This document shows positions 35,763-44,666 of a DNA stretch of 64,000 nucleotides, piece by piece. Numbering within the stretch: the stretch's first letter is position 1; each line of letters starts with the position of its first letter. Under the pieces are notes generated by a model. That model had not been told where the DNA came from. It ran no database searches and saw only the letters and a list, made by a program, of their open reading frames with translations. The translations under genes and the position numbers were made by a program. Source of the stretch: Cyclobacterium plantarum (GTDB taxonomy: Bacteria > Bacteroidota > Bacteroidia > Cytophagales > Cyclobacteriaceae); assembly GCF_011290685.1 (NCBI RefSeq), contig NZ_JAANYN010000006.1, forward strand, positions 372,001 to 436,000, given 5' to 3'.

Positions 35763-36686
35763 CTACTCATCAGACAGGTATTCGTCCAATAATCCTATGG
35801 TAGGATCCTTTTCATACACCTCCCTGAGAAAACGTTCCGCCAGATCCATCTGACCTTTTTTATGGTAATAGATCCCTTTGTTTCTAAGGGCATACAGGTT
35901 GCGGCTATTTTGCTTCAAACTGAAATTGATATCTTTTAAGCCTTCCTCCAGATTACCCAGGTACAGTTGATATAGTCCCCTGTTATTGTAATAATATGGG
36001 TCGTCCTTCTCCAACTCAATGGCCCTTTCCGCCTGCTTTAGTGCCATTTGGTATTCGCCTTCCTCAAAATACAGCAGGGATTCCAGGTTATAGATCATAC
36101 TATGTTCAGGATTCTTATTTTTTGCCAGGGATAAATTCATTTTAGCTTCATCCCATTCTTCCAGATGATAGTTTACAGTGGCCAGATTGATATAGAGTTC
36201 AACATTTTCAGGGTCGAGGGATAAGGCTTTGTCAAAGGCTTTCTCTGCCTCAACATATTCCTTCAAAGCAGTCCATGTCAATCCCTGTAAAAAGTGGGCC
36301 TGTACATCCTGTTCATCCATGGCCAACAGAGTTCTTGTATTTTCAAGGGCTTTATAATTTTCACCAAAATCCAGATAAGCAATGGTTCTTTGGATATGGG
36401 CCTCACGATAAGCCTTGTCGATTTTGATCGCCTGACTATAATCGGCGATAGCTTCGGGGAATTTTAATTGTCTGTGCAAGGCCATGCCCCGGTTAAAATA
36501 GGCCTCCCTGAATTCAGGATCAATGGCTATGGCTTCATCATAGTAAGCAACGGCCCCTTTGGTATTTCCTTCCTTTAATTCGTTATTGCCCTTCAACAAA
36601 AACCTCCCTTTTTTGTCTTCCATAGAATCGCAGGATACTAGTCCAAGCAAGATACAAACAAGGAGGGTATTTAAAATGTGATTCAT
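35763..36686 (-). CDS. Tetratricopeptide-repeat lipoprotein
   Basis: A 307-residue lipoprotein. The signal peptide ends at the lipobox LVSC (Cys19). The rest is an almost continuous array of canonical TPRs, for example GNTKGAVAYYDEAIAIDPEF, KFPEAIADYSQAIKIDKAYR, YVEAEKAFDKALSLDPENVE and EYQMALKQAERAIELEKDDP, about eight in all. It probably works as a scaffold at the inner or outer membrane. Its start overlaps the stop of the AI-2E permease gene by ATGA, so the two are translationally coupled and may act together. Confidence 0.88.
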   Translation of the reverse strand: MNHILNTLLVCILLGLVSCDSMEDKKGRFLLKGNNELKEGNTKGAVAYYDEAIAIDPEFREAYFNRGMALHRQLKFPEAIADYSQAIKIDKAYREAHIQRTIAYLDFGENYKALENTRTLLAMDEQDVQAHFLQGLTWTALKEYVEAEKAFDKALSLDPENVELYINLATVNYHLEEWDEAKMNLSLAKNKNPEHSMIYNLESLLYFEEGEYQMALKQAERAIELEKDDPYYYNNRGLYQLYLGNLEEGLKDINFSLKQNSRNLYALRNKGIYYHKKGQMDLAERFLREVYEKDPTIGLLDEYLSDE

Positions 36687-37762
36687 TTTTTTCCCCTTTT
36701 AAATATTGGTTTTACTTCTTCTTCTCCAAACAAATAAGCAAAGGGTTTGGTGCTGTTTTTCAGTTCAAAAATCCTTTTTAGAATAGCCAGTGTGGGAATA
36801 ATGAGGATCATGCCTATTACCCCCCAGATGGCCCCTCCTATCAACAGACCCAAAAATGTTACAAGTGCATTTAAACTTACATTCCCACCAACAATCTTTG
36901 GAGTAAGAAAATTACTCTCTATCAACTGAATAACTGTAAAGGAGGCGACTACCATCAATGGGTAAAACAGGCTGTCCATGGTTAAAAATGAAAAAATGAA
37001 TGGTAGTATAGCCCCTAAAAAGGGCCCCAGGTAAGGGATGATGTTTAGTAAGGCTGCAAAAAGCCCAAAAAAAATGGCATGTTTTACCCCTAGGGCATAC
37101 AGTACAGCCGTATTTAGCACAGCAAGAATACCCATCACCTTGATCATGCCAATGATGTAATATTGGACCACCCTTCTGAGATCCTTGATTTTTGATTTTA
37201 CGTTTCCTTCCTCCTCTTCCTCAAAAAGCCTGGCAATAAAATTCCCCAAATGGTCCCTGTAAATCAACAAAAAGAAAATAAATACAGGTAACAGAACTAC
37301 CCCCGTTAAGGATCCGATGGTAGAAAGCAAGAAATTGGATACTGTTTCACTGTTGGATTCCAGTAGTTCAAAAAGCTGGGATTTATCGATCCCATTTTTA
37401 ATACCCAGATTGGCCCCAAACCAGTCTGTTGCCAACTGATCTATATCAGAAAGGTACTTGTTTAGCCTCCCCGTAACATCCTCAAAATCTGAAGAAAAAC
37501 TTTTCACCTGCAGGATTACCAACACTATCAAGCCTACAATGGCCGCAAGGGAAGTCAACAGGGCTACAAAAGCGGCGATTGGTCTGGGAATCTTTTTCGA
37601 CTCCATCCAGGTACAGGCTGGAATCAGCAGCATGGCGATGTATCCTCCCAGCATGAGTGGAATCAGAAGACTCCTACCTATGATTAAAATGAATACAATC
37701 ACAATTAACAACAACAAAATAGTAAGTGCCCGTAAATGACCAGGAAGTTTCAATTCTGTCAT
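36683..37762 (-). CDS. AI-2E family transporter (second copy)
   Basis: A 359-residue inner-membrane protein of the same family as the one at 29830-30921, with HAIFFGLFAALLNIIPYLGP, FLGAILPFIFSF and NFLTPKIVGGNVSLNALVTF as family marks and a basic C-terminus. Coupled by a 4-base overlap to the TPR lipoprotein gene downstream. Transported substrate is unknown. The 58-base gap to csbD on the other strand contains the promoters of both. Confidence 0.9.
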   Translation of the reverse strand: MTELKLPGHLRALTILLLLIVIVFILIIGRSLLIPLMLGGYIAMLLIPACTWMESKKIPRPIAAFVALLTSLAAIVGLIVLVILQVKSFSSDFEDVTGRLNKYLSDIDQLATDWFGANLGIKNGIDKSQLFELLESNSETVSNFLLSTIGSLTGVVLLPVFIFFLLIYRDHLGNFIARLFEEEEEGNVKSKIKDLRRVVQYYIIGMIKVMGILAVLNTAVLYALGVKHAIFFGLFAALLNIIPYLGPFLGAILPFIFSFLTMDSLFYPLMVVASFTVIQLIESNFLTPKIVGGNVSLNALVTFLGLLIGGAIWGVIGMILIIPTLAILKRIFELKNSTKPFAYLFGEEEVKPIFKRGKK

Positions 37763-37815
37763 ATTATTTGAGTTTTGGAACAGTAATTGTACAATTCATA
37801 AACAAATAAGAAAAT

Positions 37816-37823
37816 TATTTTTG
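37816..37823 (+). promoter_or_regulatory. -7 promoter element of csbD-like gene
   Basis: TATTTTTG (TAnnTTTG) lies 18 bases before the ATG at 37842. It overlaps an in-frame TTG at 37821, which makes that upstream start unlikely. Confidence 0.5.
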
Positions 37824-37841
37824 ACTAAAACCAATAAAATT

Positions 37842-38039
37842 ATGTCTACTAATTTAAAATTAAAAGGAAACTGGAACGAAATAAAGGGCAAATTAAAAGC
37901 CAAATATGGGGAATTGACTGAAGATGATTTGGCTTATGCTGAAGGTCAGGAAGATCAGCTGATCGGTAGATTGCAGCAAAAAACAGGAGCAGCAAAGGAA
38001 GATCTGGAAAAAATGATTTTTTCTGAAGAAGAAAGATAA
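37842..38039 (+). CDS. CsbD family stress protein
   Basis: A 65-residue hydrophilic protein with the CsbD core KGNWNEIKGKLKAKYGELTE followed by QEDQLIGRLQQKTG. CsbD-like proteins are small, abundant and stress-induced (a sigma-B target in Bacillus); their molecular role is not settled. It is a single gene with its own promoter and a strong terminator, next to a mechanosensitive channel, which would suit an osmotic-stress context. Confidence 0.88.
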   Translation: MSTNLKLKGNWNEIKGKLKAKYGELTEDDLAYAEGQEDQLIGRLQQKTGAAKEDLEKMIFSEEER

Positions 38040-38072
38040 ATTGAAAATCATTTAATTTGAGTAGTGGCTACA

Positions 38073-38106
38073 GGCACCGGATTCAAAAATCCGGTGCCTT
38101 TGTTTT
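38073..38106. terminator. Strong terminator between csbD and mscS-like genes
   Basis: GGCACCGGAT (38073-38082) pairs perfectly with ATCCGGTGCC (38089-38098), 10 bp with a 6-base loop, followed by TTTGTTTTTT. It lies after csbD and just before the end of the convergent MscS gene. On the minus strand the T-run is weaker. Confidence 0.9.
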
Positions 38107-38107
38107 T

Positions 38108-39031
38108 TCAATCCTTGCCAGCTCCCATAGACCTTATTTTATCTGTTTTAATCATTTGTTCGTGAAGCTGAACTCCCCCCTTTATTCCAAAATCCAGTGT
38201 TCGGATAGGGAAAGGAATCATGATACCATTCGCATCAAATGCTTTTTTTATGTTCTTTATAGCCTGGTTTTTTGCCCTGATGTATTCCCGGTTTTCTCTG
38301 GAATATTCCAGCCAGATATTTACTGAAAAGTCTATCGAACTATCTCCAAAACCTTTCCAAAACAGGCTAACATCCTCTTCTCTGATCCTTCCGGGCACAT
38401 CCCTGGCGGCTTCAAGTGCAATGAGTTCGACCTTTTCCAGATCCTCGCCGTAACTCACGCCCACATCTACCCTGATCCGCCTTCTGCCCTCTTCCGTGTA
38501 ATTGGTAAAGTTTTCCTGAAAAAGAAAACGGTTGGGCACATAAACTATCGGTCCATCAAAAGTCTTGACTTTTGTAACCCTTAAATCAATATCTACGACG
38601 TTTCCCATGATACCATCATGGGTTTCTATCACATCACCTATGGCATAGGGTTGTTGAAAAGTGATATAAATTCCCGACATAAAATTGGCAGCAGTATCCT
38701 GAAAAGCGAATCCCAAAGCTAGCCCAATAATGCCCAGGCCGGCTAAAATGGAAGTGACTGTACCCGTAAGGTTCAAAATGGACAGGGACATCATTACCCC
38801 GGCAACTATGATCGCCAAAAAAATCAATCTGCTTAAAAATCCACTGATCGTCTCGTCCAGGTGTACTTTTAATAATTGCCTTTTGGAAAACTTCTCAATA
38901 AATCTGGCCACAAACAAAAAGAGGAAAAAAATCAACATCGCCATAACCAGATTTGGAAGATATCCAACAAAAGAAGTTATCCATTGTTCCAATTTTTCCA
39001 ACAATGTTTGAAGAAGTTTTGAAGAGTCCAT
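38108..39031 (-). CDS. MscS-type mechanosensitive ion channel
   Basis: A 307-residue membrane protein with three N-terminal helices. The pore-lining third helix region is readable as LGIIGLALGFAFQDTAANFM with SGIYITFQQPYAIGDVIETH directly after, then the beta domain (GNVVDIDLRVTKVKTFDGPI) and the alpha/beta C-terminal domain ending the vestibule. It opens under membrane tension to release solutes in hypo-osmotic shock. ATG at 39031; the frame extends 7 codons to a TTG. Confidence 0.92.
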   Translation of the reverse strand: MDSSKLLQTLLEKLEQWITSFVGYLPNLVMAMLIFFLFLFVARFIEKFSKRQLLKVHLDETISGFLSRLIFLAIIVAGVMMSLSILNLTGTVTSILAGLGIIGLALGFAFQDTAANFMSGIYITFQQPYAIGDVIETHDGIMGNVVDIDLRVTKVKTFDGPIVYVPNRFLFQENFTNYTEEGRRRIRVDVGVSYGEDLEKVELIALEAARDVPGRIREEDVSLFWKGFGDSSIDFSVNIWLEYSRENREYIRAKNQAIKNIKKAFDANGIMIPFPIRTLDFGIKGGVQLHEQMIKTDKIRSMGAGKD

Positions 39032-39216
39032 TTTGCTTGTTTTTAATTTCAAGATGATGATATTGGTCTATTAAAAAAGGAAGGTAATAAAAAAAACCAA
39101 ACCCCAGGCCCATTACAGGCGTTTTTAAAAGCTGGTTCCCTGGGGAAAATCTGTTAATTTTATTTTTTATCCGGTTACAATATTTAATTTCACTACAACT
39201 AATAAAAAAGCGTAAA

Positions 39217-40116
39217 ATGCATTATAGGAATATCCACATCTTCGGACTTGTCGTTTTTCTTTTGATTTTATCATCCTGTAACCTGGATCGAGATGGAGAT
39301 AACACCCTGAACAATACGTTTGAAGTAGAATGCCAGACTTTCAGTTACGGAGACACATTATTTTTCATCAACGAAATGGGCACCAATACCATAAATCCAC
39401 AGGGAATTGAGGGCCCGGGATTGTTTACTTCCCTACCTGAAGGCCTGGCCATAGATCCCCGAACAGGTGTTATTGATATCAACGCGAGTGAAACAGGATT
39501 AAAATACAAGGTTTCATTTACCCAGGGAAACAACAGCTGCCACTTTGAACTGACTATTGCAGGTATTAATTATTTAGATGGTCTGTACATATTGGACCAG
39601 GGAGATACAAGTATTCTTCCCGTTTTTAATGGGTCTCCGGCTGCCTTACCTCCTTGCGAAGAAGATGATGACGACGACGACGATGATGAAGATGATGACG
39701 ATGACGATGACGATGACGACGATTGTGAATTTGATGCTGAGGGCCCGGGAGGGGAGCGGCTAGCAGACCAGGGATTAGTCATTGGTAACGGATCCGGAGT
39801 CATTAAGCTTCAGGAGACGCTCCAAAATAACTTTTTTGGTACCAATCCGGAAAATGGCATTCAGAAAGATGTCCGGCTTTACTACAGGTTGAACGATGGG
39901 AGCATGCGGGCATTAAATGGCATTGATTTAAAATTCTTTTATTACGAAACCATGGAAGACGTCCCCCAAATTCTGATAGACGAAATCCAGGCAAAACAAG
40001 ATCAAATTTTATCAACCAAACCTTTTTCGAATAATTTAAGAACAAATTTCAACCCTCCCAGAACAAGAAGACCAAGACCACCGTATCTTGTGGTAGTTTC
40101 CCGATTTGCCCGGTAA
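39217..40116 (+). CDS. Lipoprotein with Cys-bounded poly-aspartate tract
   Basis: A 299-residue protein of no family I recognise. The signal peptide ends at the lipobox LSSC (Cys21). Residues 22-140 look beta-rich (a cadherin/He_PIG-like stretch LPEGLAIDPRTGVIDINASE). Residues 147-170 are Cys-Glu-Glu, eight Asp, Glu, eleven Asp, Cys: 19 Asp enclosed by two cysteines. The C-terminus is basic (PPRTRRPRPPYLVVVSRFAR). The Asp tract suggests Ca2+ or surface charge binding in a disulfide-closed loop. It starts the plus-strand operon and precedes the CHAT gene by 23 bases. Confidence 0.8.
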   Translation: MHYRNIHIFGLVVFLLILSSCNLDRDGDNTLNNTFEVECQTFSYGDTLFFINEMGTNTINPQGIEGPGLFTSLPEGLAIDPRTGVIDINASETGLKYKVSFTQGNNSCHFELTIAGINYLDGLYILDQGDTSILPVFNGSPAALPPCEEDDDDDDDDEDDDDDDDDDDDCEFDAEGPGGERLADQGLVIGNGSGVIKLQETLQNNFFGTNPENGIQKDVRLYYRLNDGSMRALNGIDLKFFYYETMEDVPQILIDEIQAKQDQILSTKPFSNNLRTNFNPPRTRRPRPPYLVVVSRFAR

Positions 40117-40139
40117 ACTATCAGGAGACCTAAGCATCA

Positions 40140-42944
40140 ATGATAAAGAAAAAATGTCTAATAATTTTGTGCTGCTATTACTTTCCTTCCCTGCTCCTAT
40201 TGGGACAGGGAAGTGAACTTGAAGTAAAATATGAAACGGCTTTAAACTATTTTTACACTGAATTCCCAACCGATCAAAGCGACAGCACAGCCATCCAATT
40301 ATTAGAAGAGATAAAAGCTCAAATTCCAACTGATGCCTTACCCCTCTCCCAATCTGCCGATGTTTTCGATAAACTAGGCACCTTGTACCTTATCCAGGGC
40401 AAACCTGAAAATAGTATTGATGTTTTGCGCCAGGGACTTACATTTATTTCAAGAAATAATTTGAACGATACCTTGAAATTTTCCCCCGCTCTTTATCTTG
40501 GCGAATCCTTTTTTCTTCTAAATCAGGCAGACAGCAGTATCCTTTACCTCAATCAGGCCGAGGAAATATTGAAAAAGAAAACCAATAAGCAAGAAACCGG
40601 CAGGTTGTACAACTCTTTGGGAGTAATCTACTATGAGTCCGGAAATTATACGCAGGCGATCAATTATTTCTCTAAGGCCAGATCCATCATAACTCAAAAA
40701 GCCAAACCTGGACCAGCTTCCGCAGCCAGATATGCTGTATTTAGTTTTCAGACCAATGAAGCAGCTGCCTGGGCCAATCTGAAAGAATTTGATAAGGCTG
40801 AAGCCCTTTACCTGGAGGCTTTGAGCCTGAATATCGACAAGGATGAGATTTTCAGCAAGTTGGCCTCTTTATCCATCAAAAGCCAAAAACCTGACTCAGC
40901 GCTATATTATCTGAACAGCATCACCGATCCAACAAACAAGCAAAGCCTCCCCAATCAAAATTTACGGGCAGAAATCCATCTGCTAAACATGGAACCAGAC
41001 AAAGCACTCAAATTGATTGTCTCCAATTTTGAAGAAAAGGATAACTACCAAACCAAACCGGCTGCTTTAAATTATCATCTGGGCAAATCCTATCAACTAT
41101 TGGGTAAATCCTGGTTGTTAAAAGAAGAGTACCAGAAAGCAGCAGAGGGCTTTCACAAAGCCATTTTAAATTTTGATGGAAGTTTTACTGAAACGGACAT
41201 CAGAAAAAACCCCTACCCCGGAAACATCAATTGGGGAATGACAGATATATTTGAAAGCCTTTCCCTTAAAGCGAAAAGTCTCCTGGCACTGGCTAAAGAA
41301 AAAGAGAAGGACCAATTGTTTCAGGTGGCCTTTGACACTTACCAGGTTGCTTTTGATTTGCTTTTCTATTTGAACAATTTATATGACAATCAGGAAGCAA
41401 GGATATTTCTGGGAGAATCTATTCGGAAGGCTTATGAAGATGCAGTAAGTGCTTCAATAGACCTTTACCTGGCAACAAATGATGAGGCGCACCTGATCAG
41501 AGGGTTTTTATGGGCTGAAGAAAGCAAGGCTACTGCTTTGGAGTTGGCAAGAAACGAAGGAAAAATCAAAGAAAATGCAGATATCCCTCAGGAACTACTT
41601 CAAAAGGAAAAGGTTTTAAAATTTCAATTGACCAGGACCAATCAAAAAATTAGGGAAGTTCAGGATCCGGATAATGTTGATGATCTGGAAATCCAGGTTC
41701 GGGATAGTAAATTGGCCCTGAGTCGTTTGTATGCCTCCTATAATGGTTTTTCTTCCTATTTTGAAAAAAAAATAAATACTGAAAGGATAAACATTAACAG
41801 CCTTCAGGCCAATTTAAAAGCCGGTCGGCAAGTCCTGTTGTCCTATTTCGTAGCCAATGATACTGTTTTTTGCTTTGTACTCAACAAAGACCGCTTGTAC
41901 CTGTCGGAAATCATTGAAAAAGACTCGCTTTTTAATTTGATTCGATCTATCAATAAGGAGTTGGTTACTTCCAAAGGGAATAGCAGACGCACCTTGGAGG
42001 ATATTTCCGTCCGGGCCTTTGATCAAATGTTGGGACAATCCTATCCTGATCTTGAAAATTATTCCAATTGGGTCATCCTTCCAGACCAGGAGCTAGTGCA
42101 TTTACCATTTGAAATGTTGGTAAACCCTAAAGGGGAACATTTGGTGAAAAACCATTCAATTACCTACCAATATTCAGGAAAGTTACTTCAATTGGATAGT
42201 TTTGAAAACCGTTTCAATAAGAATAGTGCCATTGGATTTGCTCCATTTACAGCTATTGACAGTTTGCTTGAATCCAGTGAATTTGATTTGCTCCCAAATG
42301 CTGCCTCAGAAATGGAATTATTGGAAGGAAGGGTTTTCCTTGGAAATGCGGCGACAAAACAGCAATTTTTGGAGCATTCGACAAATGCATCCATTATTCA
42401 CCTGGCAACCCACGCTTTATCTACACCTGATTCCCCTGACGAAGGATTTATTGTCTTCTCTACAGCTGGCGAAAACCACCTTCTATTTGCAGAGGAACTG
42501 TATCAATTGAACCTGCAAAATGCTTCTTTGGTTTTTCTAAGTGCCTGTGACACCCATAAGGGTGAGGTGATGAATGGAGAGGGCTTGATCAGCCTTTCAC
42601 GTGGATTTGCTTATGCCGGATGTGACAATATTATCAGCAGTATCTGGAAGGCCAATGACAAGGTTACGGCCTATCTTAGCAGGGTATTTTATAAAAAACT
42701 CAACATGGGATACAGTTATCCCGAGGCATTACAAGGGGCCAAAAAAGAACTCTTGAATGATCCTGATATGGCACAATATCACCATCCTTACTATTGGGCC
42801 AACATGGTTTTTATAGGGAATACTTTTGAAGACACCTTTATTCAGGCAAAATTTTCAGTATTTTGGTTTATGATTTTGGTGGTAATGGCTACCAGTCTGA
42901 TATATTACTGGAAAAAAAAGAGAGTTGATCCAACTCTCTTTTAA
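40140..42944 (+). CDS. TPR-CHAT caspase-like protease, membrane-anchored and periplasmic
   Basis: A 934-residue protein. A signal peptide (MIKKKCLIILCCYYFPSLLL) is followed by TPRs over about residues 25-450, for example ETGRLYNSLGVIYYESGNYT. The CHAT domain follows (about 600-890) with the clan CD dyad His758 in HLATHAL and Cys803 in VFLSACDTHKG, and a downstream GLISLSRGFAYAGC. One transmembrane helix near 908-926 and a KKKR stop-transfer end it. I infer a periplasmic protease anchored by its C-terminus. CHAT proteases are activated through partner binding; substrates could be the adjacent lipoproteins or the anti-sigma protein. Confidence 0.9.
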   Translation: MIKKKCLIILCCYYFPSLLLLGQGSELEVKYETALNYFYTEFPTDQSDSTAIQLLEEIKAQIPTDALPLSQSADVFDKLGTLYLIQGKPENSIDVLRQGLTFISRNNLNDTLKFSPALYLGESFFLLNQADSSILYLNQAEEILKKKTNKQETGRLYNSLGVIYYESGNYTQAINYFSKARSIITQKAKPGPASAARYAVFSFQTNEAAAWANLKEFDKAEALYLEALSLNIDKDEIFSKLASLSIKSQKPDSALYYLNSITDPTNKQSLPNQNLRAEIHLLNMEPDKALKLIVSNFEEKDNYQTKPAALNYHLGKSYQLLGKSWLLKEEYQKAAEGFHKAILNFDGSFTETDIRKNPYPGNINWGMTDIFESLSLKAKSLLALAKEKEKDQLFQVAFDTYQVAFDLLFYLNNLYDNQEARIFLGESIRKAYEDAVSASIDLYLATNDEAHLIRGFLWAEESKATALELARNEGKIKENADIPQELLQKEKVLKFQLTRTNQKIREVQDPDNVDDLEIQVRDSKLALSRLYASYNGFSSYFEKKINTERININSLQANLKAGRQVLLSYFVANDTVFCFVLNKDRLYLSEIIEKDSLFNLIRSINKELVTSKGNSRRTLEDISVRAFDQMLGQSYPDLENYSNWVILPDQELVHLPFEMLVNPKGEHLVKNHSITYQYSGKLLQLDSFENRFNKNSAIGFAPFTAIDSLLESSEFDLLPNAASEMELLEGRVFLGNAATKQQFLEHSTNASIIHLATHALSTPDSPDEGFIVFSTAGENHLLFAEELYQLNLQNASLVFLSACDTHKGEVMNGEGLISLSRGFAYAGCDNIISSIWKANDKVTAYLSRVFYKKLNMGYSYPEALQGAKKELLNDPDMAQYHHPYYWANMVFIGNTFEDTFIQAKFSVFWFMILVVMATSLIYYWKKKRVDPTLF

Positions 42945-42945
42945 A
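42912..42945. terminator. Bidirectional terminator inside the end of the CHAT gene
   Basis: AAAAGAGAGTTG (42916-42927) pairs perfectly with CAACTCTCTTTT (42931-42942), a 12-bp stem with a 3-base loop. The last codons and stop of the CHAT gene form it, and it also ends the opposing lipoprotein transcript. Confidence 0.85.
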
Positions 42946-42967
42946 TGAGCAATGAAGCAATTCTAAT

Positions 42968-43753
42968 TCAATCGATTTCAATTTCAATCTCTGCATCGGT
43001 CGCTATTCTTTCCCGAACCTTCTGGAAAATGGACCGGTTGCTGCTTTCACTGAATACCATGACTCCATCCTCATCAAGTTCCGCATTTTCCAATTCAGAA
43101 GTGCTAATGGAGGAGAACCATCTTTCGGGAACCAGCTCAAAAAGAATCAGAGGGTTATTGACCCTGTCCACCACAAAATAATTGTCATCATCGGCCTCTA
43201 TCTCCACTTCAAAATCTATATCATCACCAAATAATTCAAACCTAAAAGAAGTCTCCTCTCCTTCTGCATTCATATAGGTTCCATTTAATAAAATAGAAGG
43301 TTCATTCCGGTAATCAATCAAATCAATTTCCATTTCAATTTCTTCGTATTCGCCTTCCGGAATATTGATAAAGAAATCCGTTTCCGTATCAAACTGATCA
43401 AAACCAACTTTTTTGATTTCGTTGAATTCTACCTCATACTCCCATTCGTTCCCATCGTCATCATCGTCGTCATTATCAAAACTTCCTCCTGAAATGAGTC
43501 CATCTCGATTAAAATTACCCTCCAGGTCCAGTTCAAGTTCCTTAATTTGGATAAAGCCGTCGGTAAAGTGTAAACCTGTATTGGCAACCCTGGCATTGGC
43601 AGCGGACCCACTTGCAGGTTGTAATTTAAAGAGCATTCCCACGGTGCCATCTCCTGTGCCTGGTACCATATCATTTTCGGAAGTACATCCCGTATAGAGC
43701 CATGCGATAATGGCAAAAATCAGTATCCCGGATAAATTTTTCATTCTTTTCAT
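42968..43753 (-). CDS. Acidic lipoprotein of the sigma/anti-sigma operon
   Basis: A 261-residue lipoprotein with no recognised family. Signal peptide MKRMKNLSGILIFAIIAWLY ends at lipobox YTGC. The mature part begins like DUF4382-type adhesive domains (GTVGMLFKLQPASG, LHFTDGFIQIKELELDLEGN). It has an acidic run SFDNDDDDDDGNEWEYEVEF near residue 95 and many Glu/Asp beta strands later. The frame extends 30 codons upstream, but the ATG at 43753 gives the clean signal peptide (43744 is an alternative). It is separated from the anti-sigma gene by 124 bases holding its own -7 element. It may be the sensed or cleaved component. Confidence 0.75.
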   Translation of the reverse strand: MKRMKNLSGILIFAIIAWLYTGCTSENDMVPGTGDGTVGMLFKLQPASGSAANARVANTGLHFTDGFIQIKELELDLEGNFNRDGLISGGSFDNDDDDDDGNEWEYEVEFNEIKKVGFDQFDTETDFFINIPEGEYEEIEMEIDLIDYRNEPSILLNGTYMNAEGEETSFRFELFGDDIDFEVEIEADDDNYFVVDRVNNPLILFELVPERWFSSISTSELENAELDEDGVMVFSESSNRSIFQKVRERIATDAEIEIEID

Positions 43754-43793
43754 GATTTTTAAGTTGTTAAGTTTCCTATTGGTTGAGCCTAAG

Positions 43794-43801
43794 CAAAAAT
43801 A
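43794..43801 (-). promoter_or_regulatory. -7 promoter element of the acidic lipoprotein gene
   Basis: The minus strand reads TATTTTTG (TAnnTTTG), 40 bases before the ATG at 43753. The lipoprotein can therefore be transcribed apart from the sigma operon. Confidence 0.4.
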
Positions 43802-43877
43802 TGTAACCATTATTCTTAAAAAAAGGTCAAAAAAAGTACCCAAATGAATTGAGCACTACCAAAACACACATCAGTAG

Positions 43878-44666
43878 TCAAAAAAGGATCCTGAACTTAA
43901 TGCTAAGCTGATCCAGTCTGGAAAAATTGTTATTGTATTTATGCCGGTCATCCGTCCTGATTTTGACTACCCGGTTATAAGCCTTTTGGTATTCCCCTAA
44001 TTTCAAATAAGTAAGCGCAAGAAAAAAATCAACTTCATCCTGAAAAGTATCCGTTCCTGAATTTGTATTGTTTTCATCCAGTCTTTGAAAATAGGGCAGC
44101 GAAGCTGAGGCTGAATCCAATTCAAGGGCTGCATTTCCCAACAAAAGCAGTTCCCTGGGACTTAACTGATCTTGATCTCGTTCGGCACTTACTTGAAACA
44201 TTTGTCTGAACTCTCCATTGATGAACAGGGATTCCAGAATATTTTCTTGCTCAGAAAAACCTCTTTCTGCAGCAATTTCATAAGAAATATACTTCCCCTC
44301 ATAAAGGGAAGGACCATCATTGCGCAATAAATAAAACAGAAAACCGAATAGCACCAGAAGTGAAACCGCTGCCGCAGCTTTTCCCCAAAAGTATAGGGAC
44401 CTTTCTTTTTTCTCCAATTTGGGGGCATCGATAGGTGTGAATTTTTTGTTTTCTAACCTGTTTTGGAGAAACTCTTGTTGTACTTGCTTGATACTATCCT
44501 TATATCCTTTAAGTTTTATTCCATTAATAGTAAATTTGAGCAGGCCTAATCGTTCCTTGAGCGCAGAATTAGTCTGCAAGTCTTTCTCAAAAAGCGATTT
44601 TTCCTCTGGACTTAATATTCCGTCCAGGTAATCCAGCATATATTGATCATCATACTTATTTCCCAT
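43878..44666 (-). CDS. Anti-sigma-like membrane protein with periplasmic TPR domain
   Basis: A 262-residue single-pass protein. The cytoplasmic part (residues 1-90) opens YMLDYLDGILSPEEKSLFEK, the usual start of Bacteroidota anti-sigma or zf-HC2-like regulators, though no zinc-binding HxxxCxxC is visible. The transmembrane helix is about 91-114 (AAAAVSLLVLFGFLFYLL). The periplasmic part (115-262) contains TPR-like helices (LLLLGNAALELDSASASLPY; FFLALTYLKLGEYQKAYNRV). It overlaps the sigma factor gene by 11 bases, as sigma/anti-sigma pairs do. The role is inferred from layout and context. Confidence 0.75.
   Translation of the reverse strand: MGNKYDDQYMLDYLDGILSPEEKSLFEKDLQTNSALKERLGLLKFTINGIKLKGYKDSIKQVQQEFLQNRLENKKFTPIDAPKLEKKERSLYFWGKAAAAVSLLVLFGFLFYLLRNDGPSLYEGKYISYEIAAERGFSEQENILESLFINGEFRQMFQVSAERDQDQLSPRELLLLGNAALELDSASASLPYFQRLDENNTNSGTDTFQDEVDFFLALTYLKLGEYQKAYNRVVKIRTDDRHKYNNNFSRLDQLSIKFRILF

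Noticed and set aside
39570-39803. Minus-strand open frame with a long Ser run
   Set aside because: It is the complement of the poly-Asp codons of the plus-strand lipoprotein, with no start context or signal of its own.
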